The position numbers were made by a program, and so were the translations under genes. A stretch of 64,000 nt of DNA. Origin: 2-02-FULL-55-14 sp964534125. Lineage in GTDB: Bacteria > Bacteroidota > Ignavibacteria > UBA10030. Below, piece after piece: positions 52,053 through 62,209 of this stretch (positions within the stretch are counted from its first letter, which is position 1; each line of letters starts with the position of its first letter). Where the stretch lies: the NCBI GenBank assembly GCA_964534125.1, contig CAZHOJ010000008.1:62001-126000 (forward strand), in the 5' to 3' direction. A model generated the notes under the pieces. That model worked only from the letters and a program-made list of their open reading frames with translations. It ran no database searches and had not been told where the DNA came from.

Positions 52053-52518
52053 TTCCGGCCCATTTCTTCAGAAAAGCCATCACCTTCTCCTTGCTGTGTT
52101 CCTTCCCTTCTTCGAGATCACCGGTGTTCTGCGAGTGGACAAGCTTGCCGTCGGAGTCCAGAACGAAGATATGAGGATACCCGCCGATCTTCGGATACTG
52201 TCCGAGGAACTCCGTGTTCTTGTTCTCCACTGAGTAATTGATCTTCACGGGTACGTAGTGCTCTTTGAGGTAATCGGAGACATCCTGGTTCGTCCGGAAG
52301 AACGCGTCCAGCCGGCGGCACCAGATGCACCACTCGCCGCCGATGTCGAGCAGGATCAGTTTTCCTTCAGCTTTGGCGAGCTTCTGCGCTTCCTTCAGCT
52401 GATCGAACGGGTCGGCAGTCTCGTCATAATGCCTGTCGTAGAACTCGGCGGATTCGTCCTGTGCCACCGCCGCGGCAGCGAGAACCAGCGTGAAAACCAG
52501 CGGAATGATCGATCTCAT
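52045..52518 (-). CDS. Periplasmic thioredoxin-like protein
   Basis: 157 aa. A signal peptide (to about residue 20, AVAQ) is followed by a thioredoxin fold with the redox pair in GGEWCIWCRRL and the cis-Pro in GGYPHIFVLD. It is like the DsbD-gamma / thioredoxin_7 group and probably reduces or oxidises envelope disulfides. It is upstream of the amidase on the same strand. ATG 52518 is chosen from the signal peptide. Confidence 0.85.
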   Translation of the reverse strand: MRSIIPLVFTLVLAAAAVAQDESAEFYDRHYDETADPFDQLKEAQKLAKAEGKLILLDIGGEWCIWCRRLDAFFRTNQDVSDYLKEHYVPVKINYSVENKNTEFLGQYPKIGGYPHIFVLDSDGKLVHSQNTGDLEEGKEHSKEKVMAFLKKWAGKK

Positions 52519-52682
52519 GTCTGCATGTCCTGGATGGTGTGAACGAGTGTTGTCGATCGTGCCTGTCCGGAGCCGGACGGACACGAATTTTTCAATCTAT
52601 GCATCTTCTCGAACTGCTTCCACCCATGGTTGAACTTCTATGCATTTCTTGATTGATTGACATCATTATGAAAGGCATCGAT

Positions 52683-54491
52683 ATGAAGCGTACGGCGCTC
52701 TTCCTGTTCCTGATAATCTCCTCCCTTCCCGCCCAGGTCAAGGATACGGTGACGGGTCCCCAAAAACCGCTCTTCCTCAGCATCGTCCTGCCGGAGTCGG
52801 ACACGGTGTTCAACAGCCCGTCGCGGTACCGCCTCGCCGCGAGCACGAATGTCACATCACGGGCGTTCATCAACGGCACCGAGACGACGGTCTATCCGAC
52901 AGGCGCGTTCGTGGGATTGTATCAGCCGAAGACCGACACGTCCACGCTCACGATGACGGTCGTCGGTACAGCAGGGGATTCCCTCTTCCGGTCCTTCGTG
53001 TTCATCCGCGCGGAACCGATGAAGGTCTCGCCGCGCGACACGCTCGTCATCGAAGAGGACCTGATGCTTCCGGGCACATCCATGTGGCTGATGGAGGATG
53101 ATGTGCTCGAACTCAGGTTCAAGGGGAGTCCCGGATGGGAAGCGACCTACTCCATTCCCGGCGTGGTTGACGACCTGCCGATGCGCGAACTCCCGGCGAG
53201 TGAGGCACGCGGGATGGCAGGTGTGTATGTCGCGAAGTATGTTGTCCGCAATGGCGACCGTGCAGTGGACGTTCCGGTCGAGTTCCGTTTGAAGGAATCG
53301 TTCTGGTCGAGCGAGTATGCGACGACGCGTGCACGTGTCTCCATCCTCCCCGATTCACTCCCCCGCACCGGCGAGGTCGTCGGGAGAAAGCCGTTCATGA
53401 ACGTTGGGCTGGGCAGGGACCGACTCGGCGGAGCAAAACTCGGCTACATCGAGCCCGGAGCGAGGGTGAACATCACCGGTATGATCGGGGGCCAGTATCG
53501 CATCCGTCTTTCGGAATCGCTTATCGCCTGGATCCCCGACAACTTCGTGCGGCTCCTTCCGGCCGATACCCCACCCCCCTCGTCGCTGACCGGGTCGATA
53601 TCGGTTGATGGCACTGACTCGACCGACATCGTCTACATCGGACTCTCAGAACGTCTTCCCTACACGATCGACCAGGTCTCTGACCCGACGAGGGTCCATC
53701 TGGACATCTTCGGGGCGACGTCGAACACGAACTGGATAACGCACCATCTCACCGCTGTGGGCATCAGGAACGTCGCCTGGAAGCAGATCGCGACGGACCA
53801 CTACCGGTTGATCATCGAGCTGAAGCATGGACAGCATTGGGGGACGGCTGTGAGATATCAGGGGACCGGGATCCAGGTTACCACCCGTCGTCCTCCGACG
53901 GTGGCTGATTCTGCGATGCCCTTCGCAGGCATGCTCATCGTTCTCGACGCGGGCCACGGGGGAGAAAGCCGTGGAGCGTTGGGGGCGACCGGGATCGAAG
54001 AGAAGACGCTCAACCTCGCCCTCATCCAGCAGCTTGATTCTGTCATCCAGGCGCGCGGCGGACAGACCATGCTCACCCGAACATCCGATGCGGATGTCGG
54101 CATGACAGACCGTGCGGAGAAGATCGTCGCCTCGGGTGCCGACATTCTTGTCAGCATTCACTGCAATTCGACCGGCCTGACGAGCGACCCGCTTGAGGTC
54201 TCCGGCACGGCGATGTTCTACCGGTATCCGGGATTCAAGCCGCTCGCCGATCTGGTATTCGCCGAGATGATGAAGACCGGCCTGAAGGAGTTCGGAGTGG
54301 TGGGATCGTTCAATTTCTCCCTGAATGGCCCGACGGAGCTCCCGAATGTCCTTGTTGAGACCGCATTCATGTCGAATCCTTTGGACGAGATGTTCCTGCT
54401 CGACCCGGCAAAGCGTACCGAGGTGGCGGTCCGTGTGGCGGACGGAGTCGGTAGTTTCATCGCAGCGTATGGAGCCCGGCCGACGGAATAG
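52683..54491 (+). CDS. N-acetylmuramoyl-L-alanine amidase with N-terminal beta domains
   Basis: 602 aa. Signal peptide (to about residue 18), beta-rich parts (about 30-280) with an SH3-like piece near 260-285 (IEPGARVNITGM), an AMIN-like region (about 300-400) and the Amidase_3 domain (about 415-600). The zinc and catalytic residues are His in LDAGHGGESRG, Glu in IEEKTLNL, His in VSIHCN and Glu in LVETAFMSN. It should cleave peptidoglycan stems during division. ATG 52683 is preferred over 52668 and 52653. Confidence 0.92.
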   Translation: MKRTALFLFLIISSLPAQVKDTVTGPQKPLFLSIVLPESDTVFNSPSRYRLAASTNVTSRAFINGTETTVYPTGAFVGLYQPKTDTSTLTMTVVGTAGDSLFRSFVFIRAEPMKVSPRDTLVIEEDLMLPGTSMWLMEDDVLELRFKGSPGWEATYSIPGVVDDLPMRELPASEARGMAGVYVAKYVVRNGDRAVDVPVEFRLKESFWSSEYATTRARVSILPDSLPRTGEVVGRKPFMNVGLGRDRLGGAKLGYIEPGARVNITGMIGGQYRIRLSESLIAWIPDNFVRLLPADTPPPSSLTGSISVDGTDSTDIVYIGLSERLPYTIDQVSDPTRVHLDIFGATSNTNWITHHLTAVGIRNVAWKQIATDHYRLIIELKHGQHWGTAVRYQGTGIQVTTRRPPTVADSAMPFAGMLIVLDAGHGGESRGALGATGIEEKTLNLALIQQLDSVIQARGGQTMLTRTSDADVGMTDRAEKIVASGADILVSIHCNSTGLTSDPLEVSGTAMFYRYPGFKPLADLVFAEMMKTGLKEFGVVGSFNFSLNGPTELPNVLVETAFMSNPLDEMFLLDPAKRTEVAVRVADGVGSFIAAYGARPTE

Positions 54492-54556
54492 TGCCGGCGC
54501 AGAAATATCCCTATCTTTGGGGGTCTCAGACCGTACCCTTGAACCTCCGGCTTACT

Positions 54557-54591
54557 GTTCACGGTTCACCGTTCACGGTTCTCTGTTCTCC
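54557..54591. repeat. Heptamer array GTTCACG, five units
   Basis: GTTCACG, GTTCACC, GTTCACG, GTTCTCT, GTTCTCC, exactly 35 bp with no partner arm nearby. It lies in the leader of argH. Confidence 0.75.
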
Positions 54592-54628
54592 AACTGCTTC
54601 TTCCCAATCACCAATTTCTCTCTTCATT

Positions 54629-56032
<1,404 letters not shown>

Positions 56033-56051
56033 CCCAATTCTGGTGGGGACA

Positions 56052-56081
56052 CAAGTAGAAAGATAGAAGACTGATAGACTG
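56052..56081. repeat. Left heptamer arm flanking the four-helix-bundle gene
   Basis: GTAGAAA, GATAGAA, GACTGAT, AGACTGA. Inverted, it matches the arm at 56520-56553, so the pair encloses the gene at 56158-56511. Confidence 0.65.
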
Positions 56082-56098
56082 AGGCGTCAGGATTTCAC

Positions 56099-56130
56099 AG
56101 GCCGGACATGCATTGCAGCGTCCGGCCTTT
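56099..56130 (+). terminator. Terminator after argH
   Basis: AGGCCGGAC (56099-56107) and GTCCGGCCT (56120-56128) form a 9-bp stem, then TTCTATTTTTG. Confidence 0.8.
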
Positions 56131-56157
56131 CTATTTTTGTGCGTCAAGGGGGAACCG

Positions 56158-56511
56158 ATGCACAACTTTAGCAAGCTTAAAGTCTACCACCGCGCCCTTG
56201 GTCTGACACATCTTGTAAGGAGGGTTACGTCCTCATTTCCCTCCGACGAGTTGTATGGGCTCACCAGCCAGTTCCGGAGGGCTTCGTACTCCGTGGTTCT
56301 CAATATTGCGGAGGGCGCCGGGAGTCACACACAGAAGGAGTTTGCCCGATTTCTCCAGATCGCCCTTCGATCATGCTACGAATGCCTCGGGTGCTTGGAT
56401 ATTGCACGAACGAATCAGTTGCTGGATAGCTTTTCCACCGCTGAAGCTGAGGCGGAAATAAAAGAGATCATTTCCATGCTCGTAGGCTTGCAAAGGACTC
56501 TCTCCCGATGA
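56158..56511 (+). CDS. Four-helix-bundle protein (S23 / 23S rRNA intervening-sequence protein family)
   Basis: 117 aa. The N-terminus FSKLKVYHRALGL, the Phe-Pro turn SSFPSDELYGLTSQFRRASYS (last two residues apart: SSFPSDELYGLTSQFRRAS), the NIAEGAGSHTQKEFARFLQIA region and ALRSCYECLGCLDIA are diagnostic of this family. It is a pentameric helical bundle related to the Avd accessory protein of diversity-generating retroelements. The function outside retroelements is unknown. AAGGGGG precedes ATG 56158. It sits between two inverted heptamer arms, which suggests mobile cargo. Confidence 0.9.
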   Translation: MHNFSKLKVYHRALGLTHLVRRVTSSFPSDELYGLTSQFRRASYSVVLNIAEGAGSHTQKEFARFLQIALRSCYECLGCLDIARTNQLLDSFSTAEAEAEIKEIISMLVGLQRTLSR

Positions 56512-56519
56512 ACCATCGC

Positions 56520-56553
56520 GTCTTTCGTCTGCCATCTTCCTACTTCCATCCTT
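56520..56553. repeat. Right heptamer arm flanking the four-helix-bundle gene
   Basis: GTCTTTC, GTCTGCC, ATCTTCC, TACTTCC, ATCCTTC. It is the inverted partner of 56052-56081 and of the same AAAAGAC/GTCTTTT family as 40317-40386 and 57464-57540. It lies in the leader of the next gene. Confidence 0.7.
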
Positions 56554-56561
56554 CCGGGGCC

Positions 56562-57410
56562 ATGTTTGTTCTTCTTCTGCCCCTCATCCTGACGGCTATA
56601 CCGACTCTCGTTCGCGCCCAATCCTCTTCATCCCCCCTCCCCTCCCTCGTCGCCTCCGAGCGAGCCTTCGCCTCCGCTACAGCAGAGCTCGGCATACGGA
56701 ATGGCTTTCTTTTGTTCTTCGCCGACAGCGCCATCACGTTCCAGCCCGAGGTGGGACTCTACAGGGATGTTCTCGGCAAACGGCCTATGCCCCAGTATCC
56801 GCTCACGACGCGCTTGCTGTGGGCTCCGGAGGAGGGTGACGCAGCCCAGTCGGGAGACATCGGATATACGACGGGGCCTGCTGCGGTTGAATCCGTTCCT
56901 GCCTCTGCCGCACCGCTCTATAGCGGGTGGTTCTTCTCGATCTGGAAGAGGCAAGCGAATGGGGTCTGGAAGGTCTTCATCGATGTCGGTATCGAGACGC
57001 CCGAGCATGGCATCCCGATTGACAGTGTGCAGTTCGTTCCTGCCATGACACATGGCTCCGGCACCACAGGCGGCACCCTTGCGGAGGTGCAGAAGTCCGA
57101 TGCCGCCTTGAACGCTGCGCTCGGCTCCGATTTGCAGTCCGCGAGCGGCCACTTTGCCTCTTCGGTACGGTTCCACCGGAACGGCACCTTCCCCATTAAG
57201 GGAATCGCAGCAGCGACGGCCTTCCTGCAGGAGCATCCCTACGGAACGGCAAGCCACCAGAAGGCCGGGATATCCGATTCAGGGGACCTTGCATACGCAT
57301 ACGGGACATACGACAATCCCTCCGCATCGGGATACTACATTCGTGTTTGGAAGCTGACGGATGCGTCCGTCTGGAAACTCGTCTTCGACGTCACAACGGA
57401 AAAGCTCTGA
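56562..57410 (+). CDS. Secreted protein with two SnoaL/NTF2-like halves
   Basis: 282 aa. Signal peptide to about residue 19 (LVRAQ). Two similar halves follow, each with a ketosteroid-isomerase / DUF4440-like layout. The first is SLVASERAFASATAELGIRN to VWKVFIDVG, and the second is EVQKSDAALNAALGSDLQSA to VWKLVFDVT. The reaction is unknown. ATG 56562 is chosen because an earlier in-frame start (56508) would read through the heptamer arm. Confidence 0.7.
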   Translation: MFVLLLPLILTAIPTLVRAQSSSSPLPSLVASERAFASATAELGIRNGFLLFFADSAITFQPEVGLYRDVLGKRPMPQYPLTTRLLWAPEEGDAAQSGDIGYTTGPAAVESVPASAAPLYSGWFFSIWKRQANGVWKVFIDVGIETPEHGIPIDSVQFVPAMTHGSGTTGGTLAEVQKSDAALNAALGSDLQSASGHFASSVRFHRNGTFPIKGIAAATAFLQEHPYGTASHQKAGISDSGDLAYAYGTYDNPSASGYYIRVWKLTDASVWKLVFDVTTEKL

Positions 57411-57427
57411 TCCCCTGAAAACAGAGA

Positions 57428-57453
57428 CCCCGATCAGATCATCCTGACCGGGG
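57428..57453 (+). terminator. Hairpin after the NTF2-like gene
   Basis: CCCCGATCAG and CTGACCGGGG pair with one mismatch, 18 bp past the stop. The T-rich heptamer array that follows could serve as the U-tract. Confidence 0.5.
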
Positions 57454-57463
57454 CCTTCACTCC

Positions 57464-57540
57464 TTTGTCTTTTGTCTTTTGTCTTTTGTCTTTTGTCTTT
57501 TGTCTCTCTTCTCTCTTCTTTCTTCTTTCTACTCTCTCCT
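57464..57540. repeat. Heptamer array, eleven units
   Basis: Six exact TTTGTCT units, then CTCTTCT, CTCTTCT, TTCTTCT, TTCTACT, CTCTCCT: 77 bp = 11 x 7 without a single slip. The last two units contain the stop codon (TAG on minus) and final codons of the D-aminoacylase-like gene. Confidence 0.9.
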
Positions 57541-59187
57541 CAGTCCCCTCCCGGGGAAATTCCCCGCAAACTCGCCCTTTTTCCAGACGAGCTTTCCGTT
57601 CACCAGCACATGGTCGATTCCTTCCGAGTACTGGTGCGGGTCAACAAAGGTCGCTTTGTCGATGACCGTTTTCGGATCGAACACCACGACATCCGCGAAG
57701 AAGCCGGGCTTCAGTAATCCTCTGTCACGCAGGCCGACGCGTTGTGCCGGCTGCGATGTCATCTTGCGGATCGCATCTTCCAGTGTGAGGATCTTCGCTT
57801 CACGCACGTACCTCCCCAGCACTCGTGTCATGCTTCCATAGGCGCGGGGATGCGGCTTGCCGTCGGAGAACGGACCATCCAATGCCTTCAGGCTTGCGTC
57901 GGTGCAGAACGACGTCCACGGTTGGGCCATTGCCATGCGGAGGTCCGGTTCGCTCATGGAGAATGTCACGCGCCCTGTTCGTGCGGAATCCCTTCTGACA
58001 AACTCGAAGAACGTTTCATACGGCCCCATCTTCCACTCCGACGCGACCTCGATGAGCGTCCGCCCCTCGTACTGCTTCAGGTCATCGTTGTTCACTTCGG
58101 CGATCAGGATGCCGTCGAACGGAAGGCCGGTGCCACCATACAACCCACGCATCTCCTTCTCCATCTTCGCGACGAGCTCCGCGTCCTGCAGACGCGACAG
58201 AAGCGAATCCCGTCCTCCATCCTGCGCCCATGTGGGAAGCGACGCATGCAGCGCGTTCGACGATGCGATGTACGGATAGACATCGGCGGTCATGTCCAGC
58301 CCCTCTTCCCGGAACTGCTGGATGAGCGACACGATGTCCACCATCCGCCCCCAGTTGTTCTTTCCGGCGACCTTCAGGTGCCATACCTCGACGGGACATC
58401 CTGCCGCTTTTGCGATATCGGCCGCCTCATACAGCGCCGCCACCTGTCGGTTCTCGTCCCCTTCATCCCGGATATGCGAGATGTACATCCCGCCGTACTC
58501 CGCGGCCACCTTTGTCAGCTCGGTCAGTTCTTCCGTCGTTGCGTAGGCGGCAGGGGCATAGATGAGCGATGTGCCGATACCGAGCGCACCCTGCTCCATT
58601 CCCTTCCGCACGAGAGCTTTCATCTGTTCGAGCTCCTCCGGCGACGGTTGCTTATCCTCGTATCCCAGGACAGCAATGCGTACCTGCGTCGCGCCGATGA
58701 ACGAGGCTATATTGATCGCAGAGCCGCGTTTTTCGAGCGTCCGGAAGTAGCCGTCCAGGTCTGTCCACGTGTCCTCGACGCCGTTGCGCTTGTGCCACGC
58801 ATCCCTGGCCTCGACAGCGTGTCCCGCCACCGGCGCCGGTGACGTCCCTTCGCCGATCACCTCAGTGGTAATACCCTGCGAGATCTTGCTCATCGCCCGG
58901 CCGTCGACCATGATGCTCATCCCCGACCAGCCGAGCATGTCAATGAAGCCGGGACTCACCACCTTGCCGGAGGCATCGATGACCTCATCGGCAGAGCGGT
59001 CGGAGAGCTTGCCGATGGCGACGATGCGATCCCCTTTGATGCCCACATCGGCGTTGTACCAGGAGTTCCCGGTCCCGTCGACGATGCGCCCGTTGATGAT
59101 GAGGACGTCGAAGTCGTTGGATGTGAACTGACACGCTGGAAAGAGGATGAGGAGAGCGATAGTGAGAGCTTTGAAAAGAGTGCGCAC
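57529..59187 (-). CDS. D-aminoacylase-like amidohydrolase, atypical metal site
   Basis: 552 aa with a lipobox-like N-terminus (LLILFPACQ, Cys 19). The amidohydrolase fold of the N-acyl-D-amino-acid deacylase group is recognised from GTSLIYAPAAYATTEEL, ISHIRDEGD, ADVYPY and the C-terminal GLLKPGFFADVVVFD. The usual metal HxH after the first strand (GFIDxHxH) reads GFIDMLGWSG (81-89), and the Cys position of the family appears as Glu (VIGEGTS). The activity may differ from that of D-aminoacylase. The GTG start at 59187 is fixed by AAAGGAGGT 6 bp upstream. Confidence 0.85.
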   Translation of the reverse strand: MRTLFKALTIALLILFPACQFTSNDFDVLIINGRIVDGTGNSWYNADVGIKGDRIVAIGKLSDRSADEVIDASGKVVSPGFIDMLGWSGMSIMVDGRAMSKISQGITTEVIGEGTSPAPVAGHAVEARDAWHKRNGVEDTWTDLDGYFRTLEKRGSAINIASFIGATQVRIAVLGYEDKQPSPEELEQMKALVRKGMEQGALGIGTSLIYAPAAYATTEELTELTKVAAEYGGMYISHIRDEGDENRQVAALYEAADIAKAAGCPVEVWHLKVAGKNNWGRMVDIVSLIQQFREEGLDMTADVYPYIASSNALHASLPTWAQDGGRDSLLSRLQDAELVAKMEKEMRGLYGGTGLPFDGILIAEVNNDDLKQYEGRTLIEVASEWKMGPYETFFEFVRRDSARTGRVTFSMSEPDLRMAMAQPWTSFCTDASLKALDGPFSDGKPHPRAYGSMTRVLGRYVREAKILTLEDAIRKMTSQPAQRVGLRDRGLLKPGFFADVVVFDPKTVIDKATFVDPHQYSEGIDHVLVNGKLVWKKGEFAGNFPGRGLRRE

Positions 59188-59209
59188 GGGAACCTCCTTT
59201 AAGGAAAGC

Positions 59210-59363
59210 ACGCAGTATGCAGGTATGTGCAGGGGAGGGGCAGGGAGAAGTAGGCAGTAAGCAGGTACAGTCAGGAGAGGGGCAGGGAAAGAGCTAGTTC
59301 AGAAGCTCTGATGTTCTCCTGCCGAAGTGCCCGCCGGATCCTGCCTACTGCCTGCTCCGATTG
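59210..59363. repeat. Heptamer hairpin, GCAGTAA family
   Basis: The left part has GTAGGCAGTAAGCAGG near 59252. The right part has CCTGCCTACTGCCTGCT near 59340-59356. The end and stop of the PAP2 gene (RQDPAGTSAGEHQSF) lie in it. Confidence 0.75.
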
Positions 59364-60261
59364 AAGACCTTTGCACAGTTACCCTGTCCCACAACCGCAT
59401 CAAATACGGCGCCGTCCACAGAGCCAGGAAGGCGACCGCAACACCCACCACGGCATCGGTCGCGTAGTGGTAGCGCCCATAGAATGTGGAAATGTAGAGC
59501 GAGATGATGACCGGGCTGAGGATCCAGAACGACGGCCGGTGGTACCGCCAGGCCATCATCCACATGATCGTCGCGGCGGCCGCATGCGGACTGGGGATCG
59601 TGCCGCCGATGTAGTGAAGCTCCGAGCGCATCAGCTCGCCCAGGTACGTCCAGACATAACCCTCGATCGGCACCGAATACAGGTCGCCGATATGCGGGAT
59701 GGGTCCCGCCACCGGGAACAGGATGAACCCGATGTCGCACAGGATGTTCGTGAATCCGAGCGTGAAGAAGTAATCCTCCATCGCAAGTTCGCCGCGGAGG
59801 AAGTAGATGATGCCGCACAGGACCGGATACATCGGAACGTAGATGACGTAGGAGAACATCATCCATTCGGTCAACGGCTTCGACATGAAGTGCTGGAGCC
59901 AGAGGGTCGGCTGCAGGCCGAAGATGTACTGTTCCATGTCGAGCACGTACGCGTCCAGCCATTCGCCGTGGAGGATCAGCTGCAGCTTGTCCACAGCGCC
60001 GAAAAGATAGGCATATGCGAGTGTTATGGGGGCGACGCGGAGGAAGAAGCGCCAGAATCTGTGCTCTACCCGCTTCCCGTAGTGGATGAACAGCACGTAG
60101 GCGACGCCGACGAGGAGGTTCTTGGCGACAAGCCACCACCACATCTCGACGACGGAAGCGAACACGATGGCGAGCAGGCTGAAGAAGGCCAGCGTGACAA
60201 GGATGAGTCCGTCCGTTGCGCGGAGATGGACCGGGCCGAGGCTGAGTTCAGATGAGGTCAT
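59299..60261 (-). CDS. PAP2-superfamily membrane protein (inositol-phosphotransferase-like)
   Basis: 320 aa with six or more membrane helices. The phosphatase motifs are PSPHAAAA (about 222-229) and YGRYHYATDAVVG (about 258-270), with His and Asp kept. It resembles the Aur1/Ipt1-like PAP2 group, which moves phospho-head groups between lipids. The tail after about residue 298 is read from heptamer repeat DNA and is unlikely to be ancestral. It belongs to a minus-strand group with CPBP and SDR genes, suggesting lipid modification. Confidence 0.85.
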   Translation of the reverse strand: MTSSELSLGPVHLRATDGLILVTLAFFSLLAIVFASVVEMWWWLVAKNLLVGVAYVLFIHYGKRVEHRFWRFFLRVAPITLAYAYLFGAVDKLQLILHGEWLDAYVLDMEQYIFGLQPTLWLQHFMSKPLTEWMMFSYVIYVPMYPVLCGIIYFLRGELAMEDYFFTLGFTNILCDIGFILFPVAGPIPHIGDLYSVPIEGYVWTYLGELMRSELHYIGGTIPSPHAAAATIMWMMAWRYHRPSFWILSPVIISLYISTFYGRYHYATDAVVGVAVAFLALWTAPYLMRLWDRVTVQRSSIGAGSRQDPAGTSAGEHQSF

Positions 60262-60285
60262 AGGTAGATCTGATACGAGGCGTAT

Positions 60286-60401
60286 GATGAGTATGCAGTA
60301 CGCAGGACGACACAGGCAATTCTTCAGGCATAGGGCTCTCTTTGCATAGTTCTCTTCCTGACGACACGTCTGCCTGTTCCTGCATACTGCCTACGCGTTC
60401 A
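60286..60401. repeat. Heptamer hairpin, GCAGTAC family
   Basis: The left arm has TATGCAG, TACGCAG, GACGACA, CAGGCAA. The right arm has TCTGCCTG and TCCTGCATACTGCCTACG. It lies between the CPBP and PAP2 genes and touches the CPBP stop codon. Confidence 0.8.
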
Positions 60402-61118
60402 ATACAGAATGAACCAGTCCAGCGACACCCCCAGCAGCCAGTGCACAAGCAGGACGTACAGCAACGACCGGCTGCGGAAGACCACGATGCCCCATACGAG
60501 CGCTCCGATGATGGAGCTGTAGATCTCCCCCGATGGCTTTCCGATATGCGCGATGCATGAGATGGCCGTCTGGATCAGGATAGCATTCCAGTCCCCAAGC
60601 GACCTGAGCCCGAATTGCATGAACCCCCGGAAGAGCGTCTCCCAACCGATGTAGAAGAACAGGTACCGGACCGCGTGGCTTGCGAATGCTGCCCCCGACT
60701 CTCCCGCGCCCTTGTAGATCGGATACTCCTGCATGAAGTCAGGCATGGACGCGGATGGGATCGTGGAGAGCACCATCACCGGCGCCATGACGGCGAAAGC
60801 CTTCCAACCGAACCGCCAGTCGCCCAGCTGGAAGCCGTAGTCCCTTAGAGACTCCCGGAACACCAGCCGGATGACCGCGACGGGAAGAAGCCCCATCAGG
60901 AGGAATGCGGCGCCGAAAACATAGATCTCGGAGGTGAGGCCCGGGTCGCCGGCGATGACAACATACTGCTGAAGGTCGGAGAGGTAGAAGGACTGCGATC
61001 CGTAGTACTTCCACGTCGTGATGATAAGAGATGCGAGGATGAGGATGATCGTCGGCTTGCGATGATCGCCGGAGAGGAGCCCTTTCGGGGATATCGAAGT
61101 ATCGAACTGTCCGATCAT
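60399..61118 (-). CDS. CPBP-family intramembrane metalloprotease-like protein
   Basis: 239 aa with about seven membrane helices. The CAAX-protease-like motif 1 reads WETLFRGF (E and R kept, first E of EExxxR replaced by W). Motif 2 may be CIAHIGKPSGE with His. It may be an active protease or a degenerate one. It overlaps the SDR gene by ATGA. Confidence 0.75.
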   Translation of the reverse strand: MIGQFDTSISPKGLLSGDHRKPTIILILASLIITTWKYYGSQSFYLSDLQQYVVIAGDPGLTSEIYVFGAAFLLMGLLPVAVIRLVFRESLRDYGFQLGDWRFGWKAFAVMAPVMVLSTIPSASMPDFMQEYPIYKGAGESGAAFASHAVRYLFFYIGWETLFRGFMQFGLRSLGDWNAILIQTAISCIAHIGKPSGEIYSSIIGALVWGIVVFRSRSLLYVLLVHWLLGVSLDWFILY

Positions 61119-62155
61119 CCTTTGGACCCGCGCTGTTCAAGGATCCAGACATAGGTCATGCGGATCCCTTCCTTCAGCGGAGTGTACGTATACCCCAGTT
61201 CTCGCTCCGCCTTGCTGCAGGTGTAAGCCCAATCCTGTAAAAAGGTCTCGACCCACCCGGGCGTGATCTGCGGGTACAGGCCGAGCCATTCCCCCTTCTT
61301 CTTCTCGAGATGACTGTAGAACAGCGCAAGACCTGCCGGGAGAGAGAACTGGATGTGTGACTTTCCGCTGACCTCGTCGACCATCCGGTGAAATTCCTTC
61401 AGCGACGCATTGTCGCCCCCCAGGATGTAGCGCTCTCCGATCTGCCCTTTCTCCATCGCGAGGATAAGGCCTCTCACGAGGTCGTCCACAAGCACATAGT
61501 TGCCGATGTTGATGCCGTTGTTCAGCAGGACAGGCACTTTTCCCCGGTCGTACATGTCGATCATCAGGCTTACCGAGTTACCTTCGGTGAGTTTTCCGGG
61601 GCCGTAGACACGGGCCGGATTGACGATCACCACCGGAAGTCCGTTGGCGGCCCGCTCGAGGGCCTTCTGCTCAGCGATCGCTTTGCTTTCCTCGTACTCC
61701 GTGAAGTACTTCTGTGTGATGCGGGGCATCGATTCATCCCGCACCTCACCGGGGCGTGACGGACCGAAGGTGACGATGGTCGACGTGAAGACGATCCGTT
61801 CGACCCCCGCTTCCTCAGCTGCGTCGAACACGTTGGTCATGCCGTCGATGTTATGACGGTAGAAGTCCTTCGGGTCCCTTGACCAGTTCTTGGCATAAGC
61901 GGCGAGATGATAGACCTGCGTACATCCCTCCATCGCTTTCCGGAGGGATCCGGTGTCCATCAGGTTCCCCTCCACGAACCGGATGCGTTCGTGGCCAAGG
62001 CCCTCCCGGTTGGACGTGGGACGCGTAAGGACGTGGACGGTGTGACCCTTGGCAACGAGGGCGTTGACGAGCTTCGTGCCCACAAAGCCCGTGCCGCCGG
62101 TGACAAAGACCGAGGTGTGGCGTGAGAAATCCGGTGTTCTGCTTTTTGATCCCAT
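61115..62155 (-). CDS. NAD-dependent epimerase/dehydratase (extended SDR)
   Basis: 346 aa. Rossmann motif VTGGTGFVGTKLVNAL, YHLAAYAK, Ser in FTSTIVTFG and the catalytic YEESK (Tyr-x3-Lys). It is close to HpnA / dihydroflavonol-reductase-like SDRs. The substrate is unknown, but with PAP2 and CPBP downstream a lipid or sugar-lipid role is likely. The start ATG 62155 gives a normal N-terminus. Confidence 0.88.
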   Translation of the reverse strand: MGSKSRTPDFSRHTSVFVTGGTGFVGTKLVNALVAKGHTVHVLTRPTSNREGLGHERIRFVEGNLMDTGSLRKAMEGCTQVYHLAAYAKNWSRDPKDFYRHNIDGMTNVFDAAEEAGVERIVFTSTIVTFGPSRPGEVRDESMPRITQKYFTEYEESKAIAEQKALERAANGLPVVIVNPARVYGPGKLTEGNSVSLMIDMYDRGKVPVLLNNGINIGNYVLVDDLVRGLILAMEKGQIGERYILGGDNASLKEFHRMVDEVSGKSHIQFSLPAGLALFYSHLEKKKGEWLGLYPQITPGWVETFLQDWAYTCSKAERELGYTYTPLKEGIRMTYVWILEQRGSKG

Positions 62156-62209
62156 AGTGGAGGAGAAGATAGGGAAAAGAGAGGAGAAAATGATGACGAA
62201 CGGGCATCG

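Noticed and set aside
56158..56511. A diversity-generating retroelement
   Set aside because: The four-helix protein is Avd-related, but no reverse transcriptase and no adenine-variable template repeat were found in the window.
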